NCBI GenBank assembly: GCA_963457665.1
Contig: OY735227.1
Span: 47,349,914-47,413,913 of the forward strand
Direction: 5' to 3'
Length of the DNA stretch: 64,000 nucleotides
DNA from: Thysanoteuthis rhombus
Lineage: Eukaryota; Mollusca; Cephalopoda; Oegopsida; Thysanoteuthidae
Of this stretch, positions 1 through 9,953 are shown one piece after another (position 1 is the first letter of the stretch; each line of letters begins with the position of its first letter). A program made the position numbers and the translations under genes. The notes below the pieces were generated by a model. The model did no database searches and had not been told where the DNA came from. It saw only the letters and a program-made list of their open reading frames with translations.

Positions 1-1547
1 TTGTGGACACGACCTTAACCTTTATGATCCTTAGTGTTCACATCTTTGGGCGAAGTGCTCGCACTTTTTCTAATTTTTGCTTTTTTTTCTTCGTCATTCT
101 ATGGTCTGCTAGCACAGCTACCCCTATGATCTAGTAGGCTATCTCTCTGTTTACGATTATCAAATACGTACTTTTTGCTTAATTACGGATTTGTCAATTT
201 AAATCTCAAAATATTTGAGCTTCTTTTCATTTTCTAGGATTGCTAAAGTTTGTATTTCTTCCATTCACCTACATTGTCGAACCCAGGTCGTTCGTACAAT
301 CCTCAGTTCATCTGTGTACCTAACCAGTCATATCTGTTTTTATTTTCTTTTTGGGCCAACTTCACTTATGATGTGGTTTACAATCTCACTTTTTTCTGAA
401 AATGTTGATTTTTGCTTTCATATTGTTTCGAATATTGATCATCATGGCCAAGAGTAATGGCCTCTGCTTCAGTAGGTTGTGGTTTTTATCCATTGTCGAT
501 TTGTATTAAAAACTTGGTACTCAATGCCTCTCCGTTAAGCACTCAGCAAAAAGAGTAGGATTGAAGAAGCCCGTAGAATGGTGGACTCTGCCAGTCTACG
601 TCACCCAGAACACACCAAGGAGAATAATAATTGGTATTTATCCACTCATTCTAGGGATAAGTATCAGATCATATTCAAATCTGGTCTCTGATGGTTGACG
701 TTAAAAATCAACGAACTTTCAAATCTTCTGCATTCTCGTCAGTATTTTCAAGATCTTGTCATTTATCAATTTTCTCACTGGTTTTACTCCCATTTCGTTG
801 ACCGCTGGTGCAGCCGTATTAACTCTCTAATGGACGTCACACTCTGAATCTACAATTCTCAAAAAGGCCGTTTATTGTGATCACTATGAAGCAAGGTATT
901 TTAAATGATAATAACAGACTGATAACATTTAAATCAATCTTGATCAACGCATCGATGTGCAGTCAAAAATGAAACACCAATTGCCAGAGAGGATAAAATG
1001 AAACCCCCCTAAATGCAATGAAACTGAGAAAAACCTCAATCTGCATCGGCCGTCAGTCGTTTTACCTAAAGTCGCATCCCCCAGGAAGGAACCAGGATGA
1101 GGTCAAAAAATCATTTCCCGGTTCAAACTCAACTGATAATGGTCTGTTCGGTCACTAGGGCTTGGATAATCCTAACCCTGAATCAACAGACCCACCATCA
1201 AATAGTAGACTCTCAAGAAAACAAAATAAATGGAAACGTGGGGAGTTGAAAACAGACATAGTAGCCTTTTACACTGCATCAAACAGACCAGAACGAAACA
1301 ACCCTGAACAAACTGACAGTATATGACCACTGCCAATATATAGATGCTAGAAGAGTAACTGGTGCAGAAGTTGAACTGATTGAAAACAGCATTATTAGCA
1401 ATAACAGGAATGATGGGAACTAAGAGGGCGGTGAAGATGACGAAGAACGAATAAAGGACCACCATACTAAGCAAACAGCTGATTCTAGACTTAAGCTAGA
1501 ATGCATGGAACAAAACAAACAAAACAATGGGATATTAACATTATTGA
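1..1547. other. Unassigned AT-rich sequence, no gene seen
   Basis: No open frame here resembles a known family. From about 1200 onward the plus strand could hold decayed upstream sequence of the RLE LINE that becomes recognisable at 1548, but I cannot align it to that element by eye. The only frames are short (80 aa at 215-457, 100 aa on the minus strand at 1172-1474) and of low complexity. Confidence 0.5.
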
Positions 1548-2545
1548 GGTATTGATGAATGGAAAACTCCGGGAAAAGACAAAATACCCCATTTTTGCTC
1601 AGTTCCTGAACTGCAACAACTTCACAAATTAACTATCAAACATCATATAAAATCAAGAGAAAACACCTACTCCGCTGAACAGATGGAGTAACATTCATAT
1701 TACCAAAAACAGACAGAACAAAAAGCATGAGTTATAGACCAACTACTTTCTTAACAACAACATATAAGATACTAACGGCTATCTTGACAGACAAAATACT
1801 TGTTTCTTAATCAAAATAACATTCTCTCCGTAGAGCAAAAAGGGTGCAAGAAAAACTTCTACGGCTGCAAAGACCAACTCCTCATAAAAAAAATGATCCA
1901 AGAAAATTGCAGCTCAAAACATTATAATCTCAGCCCTGCGTGGATTGACTACTGCAAGGCATTTGATAGCGTCCCTCATCCATGGATAATGAGATCTCTC
2001 GAAATTTACAAAATCTCATCCACAATTAAGAACTTTCTCCGATAAAACACGATGGGGAATGAAATCATTCTTCTCCCATTCCAATGGTGTAATGAAAATA
2101 GACCGTAGAATTTCCCAAGGTGACACTCTCTCCCTTTTTTTTGTTCTGCCTGTCTCTGATATCTATCTCGCATGTATTCAACAAAATTACATACGGGTAC
2201 AAAACCTATAACGAGACCACAACCTACCTCACCGATGTGAATGACTAGAAAATCCATGGAAAAAATGATGAGCAAGTAGGAAGCCTCTTGAAGACTGTCA
2301 CAAAATAGGGATGGAGTTTGGACTTGATAAATATACAAAAGTTACTTTAGAAAGGGTTAAATTAACCGCTTCATCGTCCATTCATATAGATTTAAATAGT
2401 AAGATCAAGGAATTAGACCAAGAAAAAAGCTATAAATATCTAAGTATAAATGAAGGTATAGGTATGCAACAGAATAATGCGAAAGAAAAAATAAGGAAAG
2501 AATATTATAGAAGAATTACATTTAGAATGAAAACAATTAAAGTTG
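1548..2545 (+). mobile_element. RLE-type LINE, decayed reverse-transcriptase fragment (copy 1)
   Basis: Reading through frameshifts, the plus strand gives the reverse-transcriptase core of an R2-like LINE. It starts with DEWKTPGKDKI (about 1550-1590), then EQKGCKKNFYGCKDQLL (about 1835), motif A as IDYCKAFDSVPHPW (about 1945-1985), motif B as ISQGDTLSPFFF (about 2110), and the palm/thumb piece GMEFGLDKYTKV through YKYLSI and KEKIRKEYYRRI (2311-2535). The same blocks occur in the same order in the better copy at 3130-5194. The active-site box (YMDD in that copy) has decayed to about YLTDVND. Several stops and frame changes are present, so this is a dead copy. It stops after the thumb motif, so the zinc knuckle and nuclease are missing. 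Confidence 0.8.
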
Positions 2546-2765
2546 AAAATTCTGGCCATTGTGAATGTATGCACTACACCCAGCAAACATCACTTTATAT
2601 ACATATATAAGTATGCTTTGGATATGTTGTATTGTCTGTATATGTAAAAGCCCTACCCCACTTTTCCATCCTCTCTCAAAAGCCCAGACTATCAGAACTT
2701 ACATGGTTGTCAAGCTTAGGTGTCTGGTTGAGACCAGGCTGGTGACTTACATAAGCTGAAATCAA

Positions 2766-2796
2766 AGCCAACAACAACAACAACAACAACAACAAC

Positions 2797-2837
<41 letters not shown>

Positions 2838-2838
2838 C
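2766..2838. repeat. Compound (CAA)n(TAA)n microsatellite
   Basis: About nine CAA triplets are followed by about seventeen TAA triplets. A near-identical CAA-then-TAA compound array borders the RLE fragment on the minus strand at 29282-29346, so this looks like an insertion context rather than a random microsatellite. Confidence 0.9.
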
Positions 2839-2949
2839 ATTCTGGCACATCATCCACACTCACTACTTTGTTACCTGCTCCGAGTTTCAAGCCGAAACTC
2901 AATGTGCAATGAATGCCACTAGACAACAACAACAATAATAATAATGATA

Positions 2950-3112
2950 ATAACGGAAACTGAAGGAAATGTTGAACACGGAAGTCGGGTAGTATCAATA
3001 ATAGTTGGTGCACTTGGAACTGTACCAAAGACACTGAAAATGAAATCTGGAAATAAGAAACAGCACTACTGGGGTCGACACGAATACTGAGGAGAGTTCT
3101 GGTAATATAAGA
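2950..3112 (+). mobile_element. RLE-type LINE, 3' end of ORF only (copy 2a)
   Basis: Conceptual translation contains SIIVGALGTVPKTLKM (about 2998-3045), then with a frame change QHYWGRHEY. These match VIVGALGTVPKTLRV and QTTALLGTARI at the C-terminus of the copy ending at 5194. Only the last ~50 codons are present, bounded on the left by mixed CAA/AAT triplets. The next RLE copy begins almost immediately (about 3130), so two copies are joined or nested here. Confidence 0.75.
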
Positions 3113-3208
3113 TCAGCAATGGCCTAACATCCAGGGTGAAAAACTTTACACGGTAGACTCATCCACCTACTCCAAAGTTGTCTAAACGAAGGCAAGGCAC
3201 CAGAATGG

Positions 3209-4467
3209 ATGACCAAAGGCAGAACCACTCTCATCCAAAAAGACCCAGAAAAAGGGAACATAGCAAGCAACAATAGACCAATCACGTGCCTACCACTTAT
3301 GTGGAAAATCCCGACTGGACAAATAGCAGAGAGAATATACATGTTAATGGAAAGAAGGGGACTATTACCAGAAGAACAGAAAGGGTGTAGGATAGGAAGC
3401 AAAAGAGCAAATGATTTACTTTACATAGACCAGATGATCTTGAAAGAAGTGAGGAAAAGGAGAAAGAATATCGCAATGGGATGAATAGATTACAAAAAAA
3501 GCGTACGATATGATTCCACATAGCTGGATACTCGAAAATTAGCGAACTGGTGGTTAGATTCATTGAAAATTCGATGAAAAACTGGAAAGTAGACTTGACA
3601 GCCGCAGAGGACAAACTAGCAGAGGTAGGAATGAAAAGGGGAATCTTCCAAAGAGACTCCTTGTCCCCACTATTATTTGTTCTAACAATGATACCGCTCA
3701 ACAGAATTCTGAAGAACAGCAAAAGGTACCATTTCTCTAAAACAAAAGGAAAGGTCAACCACCTAATGTACATGGACGATATAAAATTGTTCGCAAAAAA
3801 CAGGGGAGAGCTTGAGACTCTGTTCAACGAAGTAAAGGAATACAGTGAGGACATTGGAATGGAGTTTGGAATAGAAAAATGTGCAATCATGGTAATGCAC
3901 AAAGGAAGGCTTACAATGACTGAAGGAATTGAACTCCCGGACAACAGCAAGATTAGAGCATTGACTGCACAAAACCGATACAAATACCTAGGCGTCCTTG
4001 AATGTGACACGATAAAACGGGAAGAGATGAAGGAGAAAATAAAGAGAGAATACCTCAGAAGGATAAGGAAAATATTAGAGACCAAATTAAACAGCAGAAA
4101 TCTAATAAAAGGAATGAACACCTGGGCTGTGTCAGTAGCTAGATATACAGGACCATTTCTAGGATGGACAAAGGAAGAGCTCCAATCAATGGATAGGCGA
4201 ACAAGGAAACTTATGACAATGCATAAAGCATTACACCCTAGAGATGATACAGATAGACTATACGTTAAGAGAAAAGAAGGTGGCAGGGGGCTCATTAGCA
4301 TAGAAGACTGTGTCCAGAGAGCTAAAGCAGTCCTAGAAAGGTATGTGCAAACGAATAATAAAGAGTGCGAGAGACAGCGCAACAAACATCAAAGTAGAAA
4401 ACAATGGAACAGCACAGCAAACATGAAAAGAAAGATGGGAAGAGAAAAAATTGTGTGGCGAGTTTAA
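3209..4467 (+). pseudogene. Reverse transcriptase domain of RLE LINE (broken ORF)
   Basis: Frame 3209-3484 carries early RT blocks, including RPITCLPLMWKIPTG and LLPEEQKGCR. It ends where MGWIDYKK has become MG*IDYKK (TGG to TGA), followed by an extra base in an A-run that breaks motif A. Frame 3550-4467 (305 aa) continues with motif B GIFQRDSLSPLLF at residues 31-43 (an arginine where GD is usual), the active site YMDD at residues 74-77 (3769-3780), the GMEFGIEKC block, motif E as YKYLGV, and a thumb region ending near residue 290. The enzyme would copy the element's own RNA onto nicked chromosomal DNA. A long minus-strand frame over the same bases (3297-4385) is only its mirror. Confidence 0.88.
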
Positions 4468-4552
4468 AAGGCATATACAAGATGTAGCAGACAAGAAATC
4501 TTGGACTTGATTACGAAAAGGAAACCTGAAGAGAGAAACTGAATCGCTCATC

Positions 4553-5194
4553 ATGGCAGCCCAAAACAAAAGCATAAGGACAAACTACATAAAAACAAAA
4601 ATCGACAGAACACAGACAAACAGCAAATGCCGCATGTGCTGTGAAAGAGATGAGACAGTAAACCACATAACTAGCGAATGTAGTCAACTCGCCCAGAAGG
4701 AGTATAAGCATAGACACGATAGAGTAGCAACGATGATACACTGGGAACTAAACAAACAAATGGGATTCAACGATGGGGAAAAGTGGTATCAGCACAAACC
4801 AGAGGCAGTTTTGGAGAATGACAACCACAAACTACTCTGGGACTTTGACATCCAAACTGACCACCTCATCCAAGCAAGAAGACCGGACTTGGTAATAGTA
4901 GACAAAAAAAGGAAGGCCTGCCAAATAGTAGACGTTGTTGTACCTGCCTACCATAGAGTGAAAAAGAAGGAGAGTGAAAAACGGGGAAAATACCAGGACC
5001 TAGCAAGAGAATTAAGGAAGATGTGGAACATGAAAACCAGGGTAGTACCAGTCATAGTGGGCGCACTAGGGACTGTCCCAAAAACGCTGAGGGTGAGACT
5101 GGAGGAGATCGGGATTAGGAGAAGAATTGAGACCGTACAGACTACAGCACTACTTGGAACTGCACGGATACTGAGGAAGGTGCTAGAGATATAA
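4553..5194 (+). pseudogene. CCHC zinc knuckle plus restriction-like endonuclease of RLE LINE
   Basis: This 213-residue open frame is the C-terminal part of the same polyprotein, displaced from the RT frame by a frameshift near 4440-4455. The same frame is open upstream to about 4510, where a TGA sits at a position that reads as Trp in related elements (SWTW), so the ATG at 4553 is probably not a real start. Zinc ligands are Cys26, Cys29, His38 and Cys43 (C-x2-C-x8-H-x4-C). The nuclease has WDFDIQTDH at residues 96-104, RRPD at 109-112, a second acidic residue Asp127 after 14 residues, and lysines from 137. This is the PD...D...K layout of the R2-type endonuclease that makes the target nick. 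GALGTVPKTLR and TALLGTARILRKVLE close the protein. This part looks undamaged. Confidence 0.9.
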
Positions 5195-5249
5195 GGACTA
5201 CAACGAATTGTAGCCCTGACGTGATAGGTGAAAGAGAGAGGAGACGTTA

Positions 5250-5631
5250 GCTGAAGACCTGGGGAGACTTATTGCCACTCAGCCTTCAGCGATACCCACT
5301 GGGCAACCGGTGTGAAACTGTAAATCGCAGAATTACTGCGACCTATGAGTACTTGGAGAGGAGGGCTGGAGACTTGAGGAGACTTGCTGTCACTCAAACT
5401 CCAGCGGTTACCACCAGGCAACTGGTGTGAGATGGTACAAACTACAGCGCTGCTGTGATATATGAGGACCACATGAATTGAAAAATGGAGAACGAAGAAG
5501 ACAATCTTCAGTGATAAACACTACGCAACTAGTGTGAAACTGCAAACTAGGACACTGTGTCAGATTGAGAGGGTTGGAAGGTTGGCTGGGGACTTGTTGT
5601 TATACAGTCTTGACCACCAGGTGACTGGTTG

Positions 5632-5633
<2 letters not shown>
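5250..5633 (+). repeat. 3' UTR of RLE LINE: tandem ~105-bp units, each with a GNRA-loop hairpin
   Basis: Four imperfect units follow the stop codon. Each holds a short stem closed by a tetraloop of GNRA form. Unit 1 is CACTGG-GCAA-CCGGTG (5297-5312), unit 2 is CACCAG-GCAA-CTGGTG (5412-5427), unit 3 is ACACTA/TAGTGT around C-GCAA-C (5518-5535) and unit 4 is ACCAG-GTGA-CTGGT (5616-5629), which ends the element just before the AAT tail. A second hairpin follows in units 1-3, for example TCGCAG-AATTA-CTGCGA (5325-5341) and ACAGC-GCT-GCTGT in unit 2. Stem sequences differ while pairing is kept. Role in binding the element's reverse transcriptase is inferred. Confidence 0.75.

Positions 5634-5672
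<39 letters not shown>
5634..5672 (+). repeat. (AAT)n 3' tail
   Basis: About thirteen AAT triplets directly follow the last hairpin of the RLE LINE. This may be a templated or slippage tail, or the target microsatellite itself. Confidence 0.85.
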
Positions 5673-5675
<3 letters not shown>

Positions 5676-7009
5676 GGAAATTTCAACTAATATGGAATTA
5701 AAAGGTTTATATTTTTGAAGACGACACTCTGACTTAACACGTAAATGGTAAATGTAATTACCTTCGGTAAACCTGAATGCTTGGGAAGTTTGCATTAATT
5801 TTAATTGGACAATTTACACACATGATAGGAACATGAACAAGGAAATATCTTTGTGGGGGAAAACAAAGAGATTTCAGAAGACTGAAATAGAATTGGACCT
5901 TGGAAGACAGATGTAGCCTTATTTGAAAATTTATAAAATAATATTTTATCTGGAACTTCGTTCTTAGCTTTTACATGCATATATCTGATTTCTGTCCCTC
6001 AAATACCATTATGTCACCTTCTATGAGAGCACCCTGTCATGTGCCCTCCATAGTGCAGCATGTGCATGAAAAAGTACCGGCTACAACGGTCTGGTCCTAG
6101 CTTGGCAAGATACCCTGTTAATCAGTGGCATATCATGGGCCGAGATGCTCGCAGGGTAATCTTATTGCTGCATAGGAAACCTGGAATTCTCAGACAGTCA
6201 CATACCTTAGTAATGACCAAGCTCTACATCGCTTGAAGTCGATGATCGTACGAGAACCATTGTATTTGATGCTATTTGACCATATATACATACATATATA
6301 TACATGTACACATGAATGTGCATTGAAAACTTCAGTATGAACCGGCGAAATGTCAAAATAAACAATACAAATTTCATTTTAATGCGATATGGTCTGCTAA
6401 ATTGTCTTTTTACTCTAGTATTATCATGCATGACGGACGTGTTCAGTTGGATCCATAAAGTGATAACAAGCACATATATCAGATGAAGATAAAATGATTG
6501 AATGAACAAATGAAATTAAACATTAGTTTACATTCAGCATAATTAATTTAGAGCTCCATTTCTAAGTAACAACTTATTGAGATGTCAACTCTCTAGATCT
6601 GCTTTGGAGAATTTAGAGCAAAAACGAATCGAAACTAAACTCATATGATTAAAGTTATCAGTTAGCGGTTATACCCACTTCCGCTAAATTTTTAGCAGTT
6701 CATTAGTTCAGCTGTGTACACCACTGCTTATCTGAGGATCTTACATAGCGTATGCGTACAATTTCATCCATCCCATTGACTTCATTGAATATGCAGCGTT
6801 TCCTAAAATACGTTTTTCTCTTTCTCGCGTATCGTTCGTTCGTGAAACATGATTCAGAATCGAAAAATAAAGAAAAAAGCTTCCTTCCTTCAGTAGCCTT
6901 GGATGAATCTCTATGAAAATGTTATGAAACTTCACATTCTTGCTGTTCTATTAATTCAACAATATTTTGCTCCCTCATTCTCCAAAATAATTCTCATTGA
7001 TTGATAGTA
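5673..7009. other. Unassigned sequence, no gene seen
   Basis: No credible coding frame. A segment near 6235-6260 around GATCGTACGAGAACC resembles one near 13208-13230 and may be a fragment of an unnamed repeat. A short TATACA-rich stretch lies at 6280-6310. Confidence 0.5.
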
Positions 7010-7381
7010 TATGGAAGTTTACATAGGTATAAACTCCTAAGATAAAAAAATTGTGGATATATACTCCCATAATGGAAGTATTTGGGCATATACTCCTCTA
7101 ATGAAAGTATTTAGGCATAAACTCACATAAGGTGTGAATGTAGGCATATACTCCTATAGTGAAAGTATGTAGGTAAGAACTCCTTTGATGAAAGTATGAA
7201 GGTATAAACTGTAATAGTGACAACATGTAGGTATATACTCCTATAATGGAAATATGTAGACTAAAATGATGACAGTATGTAGGTTTAAACTCTTATAAAG
7301 GAAGTAAATAAAAACTCCTGTAATAAAAGTATGTGAGTATAAACTACTACAATGACAGTATGTAGGCATGTAATTCTATAA

Positions 7382-7625
7382 TGATCGACCGGGAGGTCGG
7401 CGAAATGGTAACGATATTAAGAAGAAGGCAAGAGAGAGAGAGAAAGATTAGCCGGTAACAAGTGCTGGGGCCACAAGCATAAGCAGTTAGGGACGCTGGC
7501 GCCAGTGATCATTGGACCATGTGCGCCCAGGTGTTTTATTGGGGTCGTCGGAGGAAGTGACGTTTTGTATATTTAGCTTAAAGAAGAATTTCGTGATTAA
7601 TTCCTAACTAAAAGTATAGGGGACG
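7382..7625 (-). mobile_element. Probable Ty3/gypsy solo LTR
   Basis: A 244-bp, GC-richer insertion interrupts the minisatellite. On the minus strand it begins TGTAGCGTCCCC, contains an AATAAA polyadenylation signal in CCCCAATAAAACACC (about 7536-7550 on the plus strand complement), and ends CCCGGTCGATCA, giving TG...CA termini. These are typical features of a gypsy-type LTR. No internal gag-pol sequence or second LTR is present. A target duplication cannot be seen because both flanks are degenerate repeat. A short anonymous insertion is the alternative. Confidence 0.55.
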
Positions 7626-8548
7626 CTACAACTGCATGTTGACATATACTCCTATAATGAAAGTACGTAGGTATAAACTCCTATAATAGAAGCATGTAGG
7701 CATAAACTCCTCAAATAAAAGTATGTGGGTATAAACTCCTATGATGAAAGTATACAGGTATAAACTCCTATAATGACAGTATGTAGGTACATACTCCTTT
7801 AATGGAGGTATGAATGTACAATATTGTTATAATAAAAGTATATGGGTATTTTCTCCCATAATGAAAGTACGTGGGTATGAACACCTACAGCAAAAGTATT
7901 CAAGTATATACTGTTATAATGAAAGTATGTATATACATACTTTCATGATGAAAGTATGTGGATATCATCATCATCATCATCATCATTCTTTTAACGTCCG
8001 TCGTTGGATATGGACTTTCCCCAGGATCCACCACATTTCTTTATCATCGGCGTTGCAGAGCCAGTATTTTCTAAATTTGCCCAGTTCATCTTTCCATCTT
8101 GTATTTTGTCAGCTTCACTTTCGCATATGATCTCTAAGGGTCCATGTTGTAAGTTATCACAACTCACAACATCGGTTGTCTTTCATTCTCGCAACGTAAC
8201 CAGCCCATTGCCATTGAGTTTTCTAATAGATTCTATGATGTCTCAGACCCCCATTTTTCCTGATATATTCAGCTATCTTGTGATTTCTTCATGTGAGGTT
8301 GAGCATGATTGTCTCATGTGCGCATTGCATGCTTCTCAGTCTGCGGATTTGTCTCTTGGTTAGGTTCCATGTTTTGGCTTTATAAGTGACTATCGGGAGG
8401 ATGTATTGGTTGTATACTTTTCTTTTTTAGTTGTTTTTGAAGGTTGAGCTTACTCTGTCGAAGGCTTACCATACTAAGGTGATTCTCTGCTTGATTTCTT
8501 TTCTGGTGGGTTTCATAGAGATTCCTTGTCCTAGGTATATGTAGTGGT

Positions 8549-9052
8549 CTACTTTCCCAGTTTTGCATTTTTAATTTTGACAGTTATGTCTTTATTCTCA
8601 ATGTGATTGTCACACATGATTTTTGTTTTGCATAAGTTCATGTTTACGCCAACTCTACGGTTTTCTTCGTTTAGATCATCTAGCATTAGTTGGAGGTCGT
8701 ATAGATTCTCTGCAAAAAGGACGATGTCGTCTGTAAATCTGAAGTTGCTCAGATATTCACCGTCTATTTTGATTCCTCTATTCTCCAAGTCCAGGTTACA
8801 GAAGATCATCTCAAGGTTGGCTGTAAAGAGTTTGGGTGAGCTGGTATCACCTTGTCTTACTCTTTTTCGGAGTTGGAAGAGTTCAGAGTTTTTATGTAGC
8901 CTAATAAAGGAGTTGCTGTGATTGTATATATGTTGCAGCACTTTTACGTATACAGGGTCTACACCTTGTATTGTGGTAATCTTCATGACAATGGGAATTT
9001 CTACACAGTTGGATGCCTTCTTCAAGTCTATAAATGCTACAGCGAGTGGCAT
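8549..9052 (-). pseudogene. RTE-type reverse transcriptase fragment
   Basis: This 167-residue frame matches the RT palm of RTE LINEs. Motif A is AFIDLKKASNCVEIP (residues 6-20; FDSVE is usual), motif B is VRQGDTSSPKLF, motif C is FRFTDDIVLFAE (TDD in place of the usual ADD), followed by the LMLDDLNEENRRVG and TKIMCDNH blocks. Upstream blocks continue on the same strand to about 9347 ([11 protein letters not shown], then the [13 protein letters not shown] region) with frame changes. Downstream the C-terminal region runs to about 7985 with several stops. The enzyme would copy element RNA, but it is not expressed as an intact protein here. Confidence 0.88.
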
Positions 9053-9348
9053 TTTGTATTCTGCTGCTTTCTATTTCAGCTGCTTTATTGAATGAAGATG
9101 GTCCATGGTCGAGTAGCTTCTTCTAAATCCAGCCTGTTCTCGTGGTTGGTTTTTATCTAGTGTTTTAGTAATCCGGTTGGTGATGATTTTTGTGAACAGT
9201 TTATAAATGGAGTTGAGTAGGCTTATAGGTCTGTAGTTGATGAGGTCTTTGGGTTTTTTTTATGTAGAAGCATTATGATAGCCGTATTTCAATCTTTAGG
9301 GACTTTGCTCTGTTTTAAACACAGGTTGAACAGATTAGCTAGTTTTTG

Positions 9349-9953
9349 TGGACCGATGAAAACGACACCAACATCAACGAACTCCACAGCAAAATAGCAA
9401 CCTCTCTAATAGAAGCTGCCAATATGTTTAAACCAAGAAACACACAGACCAACAACAAAGTCTCGGATGAAACCAGGAAACTCATTGAAAAGTGCAGAAA
9501 CCTCAAACCACCAACAAGGGAAAATATAGGAGGCCGAACTAAACAAAACAATCAAAAAGAACCTAAGAGAAGACACAAGAAGGTATACAACAGCAATCAT
9601 CGAAACCACTCTCGAAAAACAGCGAGGCTTCAGAGTAATAAATAAAGCTCACAGTATAAGGCAGAAACAAATAACTAGCATACTCGAAGAAAACGGAGAC
9701 ATAACAACAGACAGACCAAATTGTCGAACGCACCCAAGAATTCTACCAAGAACTCTTCAAGACATGGTCAACTAAGCAACGATCTGGATACAGAAGACGC
9801 TGACAATGAGTTCGACGACTTCCCAAAAGTTACGCCATGGGAAGTAAAACAAGCTATCAAACAAACAAAAAAAAAGGAAAAGCCCCTGGACATCACCATC
9901 GATCTACTCAAAAAAGCTGGTATGATGTTCTACGAAAAAATAGCCAATCTGTC
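9349..9953 (+). pseudogene. RTE LINE region between endonuclease and RT (inverted segment)
   Basis: The plus strand encodes, with frame changes, NDTNINELHSKIATSLIEAA, then DETRKLIEKC, the EENGDITT region, and PWEVKQAIKQTKKKEKP, the conserved lead-in to RT. The matching piece of the copy at 35765-38395 lies at about 36610-37190. It is head-to-head with the minus-strand RT half, which identifies the inversion. Confidence 0.85.

Larger units (their letters stand above)
3130..5672 (+). mobile_element. RLE-type (R2-like) non-LTR retrotransposon, 5'-truncated copy 2
   Basis: This is the best-preserved RLE LINE in the window. In order it holds the reverse transcriptase (3209-4467), a CCHC zinc knuckle and a PD-(D/E)XK-like nuclease (4553-5194), a hairpin-rich 3' untranslated region (5250-5633) and an (AAT)n tail (5634-5672). 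Elements with this order (RT, CCHC, RLE) belong to the early-branching LINE clades typified by R2, R4/Dong and NeSL. They nick DNA with the C-terminal nuclease and copy their RNA at the nick. The copy is 5'-truncated: it starts inside the ORF just before the RT domain, so N-terminal DNA-binding motifs are absent. The ORF has a few disabling lesions. The exact clade cannot be decided by eye. Confidence 0.9.
7963..9953 (-). mobile_element. RTE-clade LINE with inverted 5' half (twin-primed)
   Basis: The 3' half lies on the minus strand (9347 down to 7963): RT domain, C-terminal region and a (GAT)n tail at 7963-7985. The region upstream of RT lies at about 9349-9953 but on the plus strand, reading DTNINELHSKI to YEKIANLS. 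The minus half starts with the equivalent of KLANLFNLCLKQSKVP, so both halves carry the same ~12-17-bp breakpoint stretch. This is the structure expected from twin priming during target-primed reverse transcription. The endonuclease domain is missing (5' truncation). The whole insertion sits inside the 29-bp minisatellite. Confidence 0.88.

Noticed and set aside
3297-4385. 362-aa minus-strand open frame, the longest in the window
   Set aside because: It is the mirror of the RLE reverse-transcriptase frame on the plus strand; its Ser/Phe/Leu-rich composition reflects the complementary codons.
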